From the NCBI GenBank assembly GCA_022385755.1, contig MU278379.1:186001-250000 (forward strand): a stretch of 64,000 nucleotides of DNA, read 5' to 3'. The first letter of the stretch is position 1. The number at the start of each line of letters is the position of its first letter. A program made the position numbers and the translations under genes. This document shows positions 56,349 through 64,000 of this stretch, piece after piece. Source of the DNA: Trametopsis cervina. Lineage: Eukaryota; Basidiomycota; Agaricomycetes; Polyporales; Irpicaceae. Under the pieces are notes generated by a model. It saw only the letters and a list, made by a program, of their open reading frames with translations, ran no database searches and was not told the origin of the DNA.

Positions 56349-59208
56349 TCATCGGCGATTTCGACTCTGCCCGGAGGCACCCGCGGGGCCCGCTGCTGCA
56401 CTCTTCTTCATCTCTTCCTGGTCAAGACCCGCATCTTCAAGGATCTTCTCTACTTGTCTTAACGTCGGTTTGTACTCGTCTGTGGAGGGTTTGAGCTAAT
56501 GAAACTACGTATGATGTGGTGGGCATACCATATCTGGCCCGGGCGAGGGCAAAGGCATCCCTTCTTAGTTGCTTGCCTTGATTGTCGCTCGATGCGTATG
56601 CCTTCTGAGTCCAGTAGTCTCCTATGGGCAGGTTTTGTAAGCTCTGGCTATGTTGAGCGTTCTTATATACGTACGCGAGCGCGCATAAAACATGGACGTA
56701 GTCTCTCCGGGAAGCGGCGTACTGATCAGGTCCTCCGGAGAACGAGTAGCATCTTTGTCTACGCCCGCGAATTCAGCGGTACTTTCCTGAATTTCCGTCT
56801 CCTATTGCAGCATCGGTATGTACCAGCAATCGCATACATGCTTCTAACACTCACCTCAACTTGTCCAGCCTCGGTTTCAACAACCTTGAGATCGCCCAAC
56901 TTCTCCAAATGTACCTCTTTCACTTCGTACGTCAAAGGTTTAGCACTCGTCACTGAAGGTGAAGCTACCGCCTGGTCGGCATCGTCTGGATCGTCTTCAT
57001 CGTCCTCGTCGTCATCGTCATCGTCACTACTGCTCGAATCGCTACCCGCAGTAATCTCAAGGCCGCTAGGTTTTAAGCAAATGTACCGGTCGAGCTTGTC
57101 CACTTGCAGAGAATAGAAATCATCCAGAGTGTATTCGCGCGAGCCCCGCTCAAAGATTCCGCCGTAGCTATAGTAGGAAGGATATGAAGATAACTGTGAG
57201 CTTGATGCATCATTGTGACTGACATGAAGAGTGTGTTTCGCAACACAGCTAGCATGGCGTTGTATCTTGGCAAAGGTGTAGTGAGGATAGGGTCATCAGG
57301 ATCAATTTCTTCTTCAGCTACCGGCGCAACTTGTCTCGGTTTGGACCTGACTTGCGGTTCGCCCTAAGATATGGAATGGTCTGACTAAATTCAAATGGGC
57401 CAATATTCGTACACTTACTTCGCTGCCACTATCCTCGTGCCCTTGTTCTTCGTCCGAGCCGGCCGGCGAAGGCAATTCGAAGGATCTGACAGATGTTGGC
57501 GCAGGCTTTTTCTTCGCACCTCCTTTCTTTTTCGGTCGCTTCAAGGCCATTGATACCCATTTCCCCTTGCCAGCAATCTGATAGCCGTAGCTTGAAGACA
57601 AAGTCAAGAAAAGCGGGCACATAATAATCATGTCCGGCGTACAGATCATTGTGGAATACACTCTCTAGAGTTTCTTCGTTTGTGTCTTCATCAGTCACGC
57701 CACCGAAAAGAATCCCTGTACTCTTGTTTGCCCACAAAGCCATTGTGCACCCAGACCGTATCGAGGGAGCGTACGCTGTGGAGGGCCTCTTGCGGCGTTC
57801 CCACTTCATGATAGGGAGGTCCGATGAACCAGCCTTTCCTTCTTCCGTGTTTGGCATGGTCATCCTGGGCCTGCATCAATATATCTTCCGCATAGCACAG
57901 TAGGATATAAACCTGAGGAACCAAGTGTCTTCGAGCATTACACCGAGCGGTCGTTGGCCCTTCGTATACTCTTTACAGTATCCTCCTAAATCCGCTTATT
58001 CAGTCACTGCAAACTGATACGACATTGACTGCGTTCGTACCGTGTAGCAGGATACCATCCGGGGCGGCCAAGAAAGAGAAGCCACTGCGAGGGCTAGATG
58101 GAAGATAATCGACGGTGAGTAACGATCAAGTATGTCATGGACTGCGATCCGTACGATGGTGTAGGTTCATTTTCTCTAAACATGATCTGGATCCATTTGT
58201 ATTGGTGCGTGTCAAAGATCCATGTGTCGTTCAGATAGTTTGCTAGATCGCTACGATGAAAGGCGAACGACATGATAAGACACTGGAACGTACTCTTCAG
58301 TCCGGGATCATAGAATCCTCCAAACAGGACTACGTAGTGTTTCCACATAGCCATGCTAATCTATCGAGTCAACCTACTGTTCCAGAGCGGAGTAGTGTGA
58401 ATAGAAGCTACCGACCGATGGCCAGACCTTGCTGTAGGTTTAATCTTCGTTTCAATACGATCCCATGAATGGGTGGAGATATCAAAGCACCAAAAGTCGC
58501 GATAATGATGGAACGTTGTCTGATGCAAGCTGGAAAACTCGCCGCCGAAGAGGAATAACTTGCCGCCCCCAACGGGGGACGGGGCGACAGCATGAGCGGA
58601 ACGCGGTCCAGGGCATGTATGTGACACATATTTCCGCCATTCATCCTATAAATCAGTTGAGTGTGCGGCTGATTACGATGGATCGCAAAGAGATAACCTT
58701 TTCCGGAGTATAACGAAGCACGTCGTTGTAGAAATGCTAACAAATCGTCATCTGGGAGCATCCTGAAGAGTATACGGGCAGACATACGGCCTGCTTATCT
58801 TCACTGAAAAATTCCCCGCCTATACACCATAGATGGTTTCCACTGGGACATGGCGTGAGGGTCGCGTTAGCCCGTCGACTGGGTGGACCCTCTGCCAGTT
58901 CTTCTGTAACTTTGTGTGTACTTTCCCACTCTCGTCGCATCTACTAAACAAAACATTGCGCATCAGAGCTGACGTCTCAAAAAGCATGTATATGTACTCC
59001 TCAAATATGGAGCCAGATCACACACCCTTTCAAGTATTGCCTCAAGGTCCTGGTCATCATCTTCGCTATCGTCCTTGGATTTTGAAGCTTTTTTCTTCTG
59101 CTTGCGTTCGACTTTCTGTGCTACTTTCGCTTTCTTGGCGGCTTTGGTAGCGGCCTTGGTGGCAGGTTTGTGGGACACGCCACTGGTGTTCGCTTTCTTC
59201 TTGGCCAT
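56349..59208 (-). CDS. KEL3: Kelch-repeat protein, KEL3/KLHDC4 family with DUF4110 tail
   Basis: Fifteen exons on the minus strand (first 59208-59026, last 56479-56349) encode 694 residues, and every junction keeps frame. A Lys/Ala-rich N-terminus is followed by DLEAILERM and PPSRRANATLTPC, the conserved entry of this family. Six kelch blades follow: LWCIGGEFF, LFLFGGEF with FWCFDISTHSWDRIE, YVVLFGGFYD with LNDTWIFDTHQYKW, ILLHGGY with DTWFLR, ILFGGVTDE and IYGGIFERGSREYTLDDFY. An Asp/Glu tract (~520-545) leads to the DUF4110 end (YWTQKAY, LRRDAFALARARYDEYKPTL). The yeast relative is Kel3. The human relative is KLHDC4. Molecular role is poorly known. A regulatory scaffold in the cytosol or nucleus is likely. 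One intron is only 42 bp. Confidence 0.92.
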
Positions 59209-60045
59209 AGCAAATCCCCTTGCTTGACAAGGGTTCTGGTGGTGTCTTATTGTCAGTCAGCGCTAAACTCACCGGAATATGCCGTCACCGGTTATGGTAG
59301 CATAGCCCAGTTTTACTGTCCTTCAACCAGCTTTGAATTCTTTTCGACGGGGTGACAATATTCACAGGGCGCGTGCAGCAGCTGGCCGGAGTGCCGACAG
59401 GCACGAAGGCCTGCTGCAGTGCGCGCCACTTCGTTGTACAGTAGGGCCTATTCTTTTTGAATACACTTATAGTGGCTGTAACTTGTACAAATAGAATGCC
59501 ACCCCGCCTTTCGTAAGTAACATTTCATTGAAAACATAGTTAGCATTTATTGTAGGTCAAGCAAGGGTTTTGCCGACGCAGGCGGTGCTCCCCGAGTACA
59601 TCAGCGAAATAACAAAAACGTGGTATAATGTGGACAAGCGCGCTGGGAGTTGGCGGGATTCCGATAGCATGTCTATCGGGTATTTGAGCGTAATGAAGAC
59701 AGTGGTGCCTGGAAATTTTAAGCTACATTACTATATATGGTAGTTTCACGTGGCAGCTCAACTCGCGCGCCTTTCGGATGGGGGTTCCCGCGCATGTCGG
59801 TGCGAATTCACGTCCACTATTTCCCCTTTACCCGCTATTGTTGTGTGCCTTTTGTCTGTTCGTCTAGTTGTTTGCCGCGATCCGCACACCACAACAAACA
59901 CGATCTCCCAATCAACTTTGTTGCTATCTGTCGACCTCAGTAACTCTGAGTCCTCGGAGAGGTCGCTAGTTGCAACGCTGTTAGTGGATGAATGTCCTTT
60001 ACTTCTTTTTTTTTTTTCACTAATACGGCGTCCCTTAGGTTATCG
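59209..60045. other. Between KEL3 and Helitron; hairpin; left Helitron end should lie here
   Basis: A long imperfect inverted repeat sits at 59368-59427. A T run (60006-60017) followed by CACTAAT and CCCTTAG at 60037 looks like the end of an intron leading to the Helitron gene. A preceding exon may therefore lie between 59750 and 59990. The exact 5' TC end of the element could not be placed. Confidence 0.4.
59368..59427. repeat. Long imperfect GC-rich hairpin
   Basis: The left arm GGCGCGTGCAGCAG...GGAGTGCC pairs with the right arm GGCAC...CTGCTGCAGTGCGCGCC around a GACA loop. The arms are 28 bases with a few bulges. Confidence 0.6.
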
Positions 60046-63000
60046 ATGTATACGCTCCAACAGCTCGTATGTATCTCGCTGCTTCACTTAGCTTGTGAGT
60101 GCCAGCCGTTCATTTTTCAAACTCGCATCCCTCAACATATCTGGTAGATCACGCACAAAATGTTCTTTCAGTTTTGTTGTGGTATGGTAATGCTTTGTAT
60201 AAACGCGGCCGCACACTCGAGGTGTGCGGTACTACATGTTATGCGCCTATGATAGGTGGCGGTAGACGCAGTCGCATTGTAGCGGTCACATTGCTCAAAG
60301 ACTATTCCGTGTGTATAGGCACATTGCCCGTTGATGGTGACGTTGAGTACGTCACGCAGTATGATGCGCACGAACTCAGTGCACTTGCCGACTCCTGCTC
60401 TACAATCGCTGTTGAGGTTCCCCTGCCGGTTCTTGCGTCCTTTTTACCGTTCAAAGACCTGGTCAATTTAGCACGACGTCACAGAGTTCGTATCACTCAA
60501 ACTTCTCGTACAGTCGCTGGTCTTGCGCGCGCTCTGTCAGGCCATCGCTGTGATGCTGCATGTTCTGTGATATACACAATCATTCGTGGACGCGGTTCTT
60601 TATCACCACAGTCGTCTGATGCTGAGTCGCAGAGTTCTACGCCCTTACTACCTGCTCCTACTCCGTCTGCAGTGTTTCCGCCCACTCCCTTAACTCCGCG
60701 AGATATTGCCGCAAAAGTGGCAAATTGGACGTTTGCACTTTCACCTACTAAGATTGCTGAAGGACCATGTGCTGTCTGTGGCCAGCTAACGCTACTTGCG
60801 AAGCAGACAATGGTGGCAATGTCGCAGGTGGATCTTACCCATCTTGTAGTTCCTGGCATTACCCGTACTGAACGGCTGCAGGCCTCTGATCCTATTAGTG
60901 ACATACCTGGTCCTGTGCTGTACGCAGGGGGAATCACGCAGCAGGGCACCGAGTCCATTTTGAATATGTGTCCGCCTTGTCTGGCTTCAGTGCGTCGTCA
61001 TGAAATAGGACGTCATAGTTTAGCAAACGGTTTGTGGTTAGGCGACGTTCCAGACGTTCTCGCTTCCCTGAATTTCGTGGAACAGTTACTTGTGGCGAAA
61101 TATCGACACAATATATGCGTCGTTCGCGTTGATAAAGGGCAGAGAAAGATGTCTGCCAATGCAATCGTCTTTCCACAACCTGTTGCGGCAGTTGCACGTA
61201 TACTGCCACCCGCCAGGGAGGAACTAGATTTATGTTTGGCCATTCTCTTTACCGGTTCGGCTGTACCTACACCGAAGGATTACATTCGCACGCCGCTGCT
61301 TGTTCGGCATAACAATGTCATTGCTGCGTTACAGTGGTTGAAACTCAATCATGCAGATTACGGGGACATCGAGGTTTCTCATGCTAATATGGCTACTTAT
61401 CCACAGGACGAACCACCGGTTGCAGTCTTACACCGACCCACCGACGGGCAGCTTGGTGGAGAAATGTTGGCAGTGTACGAATCGAGTGATGATAGAGGCG
61501 TTGAAACTGGACCCTGTCCATTCGCCGTTCATGGATTAACGGGCGGGGAGTTGGCACAAATGCCGTACCAGGCCAAAGTTGCCGCAGCTGTGAAGTACTT
61601 TGCGTCAGGCGGCGCTGCTCTTGGTGTGAGTCACGGAAGTGAACCTTCAAACACGTACAATGATCTTAAATTGTATCCAGGCATGTTCCCGTGGTTGTTC
61701 CCATATGGATGCGGCGCTATGAGTAACAAGGCAATGCAAAAGAATCTGGCGCATGCCGCCCATGTCAGACACCTGTTATTGTATGCTGACCGGAGGTTTG
61801 CTGTTGATCAGTATTTCCCTTTTATCGTTTTCAATCAGCAACAAATCCGGGGAAGTTCTTTTGGTGGATATGCGTTGACTAATAAAGCAAATATTGACAA
61901 CGTAGTGCAAAAAATTATGACGGTTGATACTGCTGCACTTGATGCCATAATATCTAGAGGAGAAGCAGGGGAATTCGTTCGTCCTGAGACCGATGCTGAG
62001 CGGGCATGCTTTGCATTGATACAGCTGATAGATCAGGTCAACCATTATGTTCCAGGATCGGCTACGAATAGAAAATTCCAACGTAACGAAATAAAGTCCA
62101 TGATCATACAGAAGGGGGTACCATTCTGGTTCATAACGTTTTCCCCCACGGATTTTAAACACCCGCTCTGTCTTTATTATTGTGGTCTTAAGATAGACTT
62201 GTGTTCCTTCGATCAGAAATTGCCTGACTATCAGGATCGAATGTATGCGATCGCGCAAAACCCTGTTGCTTGTGCGCGTTTTTTTGACCGCATTGTGGTT
62301 ACCTTTCTAACTGAGATTCTGAGCTACGGTAAGGACGAAGTTGGTTTATTCGGTTCTACGGAGTCATACTACGGTACAGTCGAATCGCAGGGCCGGTTAA
62401 CCCTTCATTTACATCTGTTAATCTGGGTGAAGCACTCGTTGTCCCCTCAAGCTGTGCGTGACAAAATCCGGGAAACGAGTGACTTCTCCGACCAATTTGT
62501 AGCGTGGCTAGAATCGTGTCACCAGGGTGGTTATAGCACGGGCACTGAGGCTGATATTGCGGCTGCCGTTGAGCAGTTATCTGACAATCCGACAGAGTCT
62601 TTACCGAAACCTCCACCCAATAATATGAGTAACACTCAGTCAGAGCAGTGGTTATCAGAAATACGACGAATAGTGGATTGCATTGTTTATCTTTCGAATA
62701 GACATAACAGTCGGCATGATAAAGGTTGCTTGAGAGGAAAACCACCAGATACATACTGCCGTGCTAATTTTCCTAGGCCGGTTTACCCTGAGTCACTAGT
62801 CGATTGGATGACAGGCAGTGTGGAGCTACGGCATACAGAGCAATGGCTCAATACGTTTAATATAACATTGACTTACTTAATGCGCTGTAACACAGACGTT
62901 ACCTGTTTAATGTCAAGCACCCAAGTTCGCGCCATAATAGCTTATGTCACAGACTATGTTACCAAGAATTCGTTGAAAACCCATGCTGTATTCGAGACAA

Positions 63001-64000
63001 TTAAAGCTGTGTTAGATAAAAAGACTGAGATTGTTAGCCAGCATAGTACCCTACGCGATGCAGCACGTGCAGTCCTTGTCAAGATTGTCAACGGTTTAAC
63101 TGCAAAGGCTGAGTCTCCCGGTCCCATGACGTGTGCTCTTTTGCTCGGCCAGCCAGATCACTACACACCTGAGACGTTCCGCGTTTTTTACTGGTGGCCG
63201 TTTTCCAAACATGTCGAAGAAACCGCTCCCTGTTTAGCTCAAGCACCTGACACCCAGAGCAACCAAGAGAAGGTTGTGTTAAGTTACTCACAGGGCCGTA
63301 TTGTCGGGCGCAATCAGATTCAGGATTACACTTATCGTCCGACTGCTTTACAGCACTGCTCACTTTATGAGTTTATGTGTACTACTGTAGTGAAGAAGAT
63401 CACTAAGACACATCACAATTTTGAGAACATGGATGAAACCGAGCCTGACCCCACCGACCTTCATAACAGCGAATACATTGAACACGATGTGGAGGATAAT
63501 GATAGTGATGACGATTCACCTGAGGACCTTGTGCCGCACGGTTCATTCTATCATCGGTTTCAAATCGAGCATCCGCTGCATGCAACGCATGGGGTGTTTA
63601 TTTCACGGGGCCGTCGTGTTCTTTTGAACTTCGTAGGTGGCACGTTACCTAGACGAGACCGAGGTGACAATGAGGCATTCTGCCGTGTAATGCTGACAAT
63701 GTTTTCGCCAAAAGGATGGCGTTCTGGACTCGATTTAAACCCTGATTCTCGTACATGGCGTGAAGTATTCGATTCTACAACCTTTGAACCGACACATATG
63801 GAAATAATGGATAACATGAATTTGTTGTATGAGTGCTATGATGCCAAACACGATTGGGCAGCTCAGCGTCGTGAGCAAGGTAAATCGGGTAGTGCAAGTT
63901 TTGCAGGCATCGGGACGTTGCCTGATAGTGTTCTTCAGGAGGTTGAGCGGTCAGGTAACGAGTATGATGTAGTCGATGCATTGGTCGATATTGATTTTCT
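60046..64000 (+). mobile_element. Helitron (rolling-circle transposon), 5' part, cut by window edge
   Basis: The element is recognised by its large replication-initiator/helicase gene. Neither end is fixed: the left boundary must lie between the KEL3 start (59208) and 60046, and the right end is outside the window. The reading frame has no stop or frameshift in the visible 3.8 kb, which suggests a young or still active copy. Confidence 0.85.
60046..64000 (+). CDS. Helitron Rep/helicase polyprotein (N-terminal ~1,290 residues; partial)
   Basis: A short first exon 60046-60094 joins at 60172 across a 77-bp intron (GTGAGT...TTTCAG), and the frame is then open to the last base. In order are a SAP-like helix (LPFKDLVNLARRHRV), a Cys pair CAVC...CPPC, and a DUF6570-type segment (~60970-61390: SLANGLWLGDVP, KYRHNICVVRV, RTPLLVRHN). 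The Helitron_like_N/Rep domain (~61680-63000) follows with SYYGTVESQGRLTLHLHLLIW: His codons at 62406 and 62412 form the HUH motif, and the Tyr pair AYVTDYVTK is at 62943 and 62955. These cut and rejoin single strands during rolling-circle transposition. The PIF1-type helicase expected downstream lies outside the window. An exon further upstream (59750-59990) is possible. Confidence 0.88.

Noticed and set aside
1..64000. CRISPR arrays, operons, riboswitches, rRNA
   Set aside because: None was seen. There are no regularly spaced direct repeats, and the genes are intron-rich and eukaryotic.

Overview
The window is nuclear DNA of an agaricomycete (mushroom-forming basidiomycete). The signs are many 42-75 bp introns at conserved positions, HMG-box regulators with long Ser/Pro-rich tails, DUF6699 proteins, an F-box/LRR-type protein, and a Helitron of the DUF6570 plus Helitron_like_N type. 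I assembled the genes by joining exons by hand. For each multi-exon model marked as confident, the summed exon length is a multiple of three and the frame is open.

Left part (1-14 kb): a short basic hypothetical protein, an F-box protein, a short caspase-like gene (His half only), an unidentified minus-strand exon, the spindle-checkpoint WD40 gene BUB3, then two tandem high-affinity methionine-permease-like (MUP1/APC) genes with 18 and 19 introns.

Middle part (15-48 kb): three HMG-box transcription-factor genes (15.7, 28.8 and 46.2 kb). Between them lie an HhH-GPD DNA glycosylase, two DUF6699 genes, a tRNA-Gly(UCC), the ER-junction gene lunapark (LNP1), and a decaying minus-strand gene that shares its 5' intergenic region with the second HMG gene. 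HMG genes 2 and 3 are clearly paralogues. HMG genes 1 and 3 share an intron position.

Right part (48-64 kb): a poorly coding stretch with a perfect 38-bp palindrome, then minus-strand housekeeping genes (exosome subunit RRP46, an ArsB/CitT-type anion permease, the KEL3/KLHDC4 kelch protein). The 5' half of an apparently intact Helitron replication-initiator/helicase gene runs off the right edge.

No operon-like or secondary-metabolite cluster is visible. The most unusual features are recurring stop-free introns of length 3n, the caspase-like gene that lacks the Cys half, the glycosylase that lacks one iron-sulfur ligand, and the HMG trio. Large stretches (32.1-35.8, 39.4-46.1 and 47.8-50.5 kb) have no gene I can support, although some contain isolated coding-like islands.
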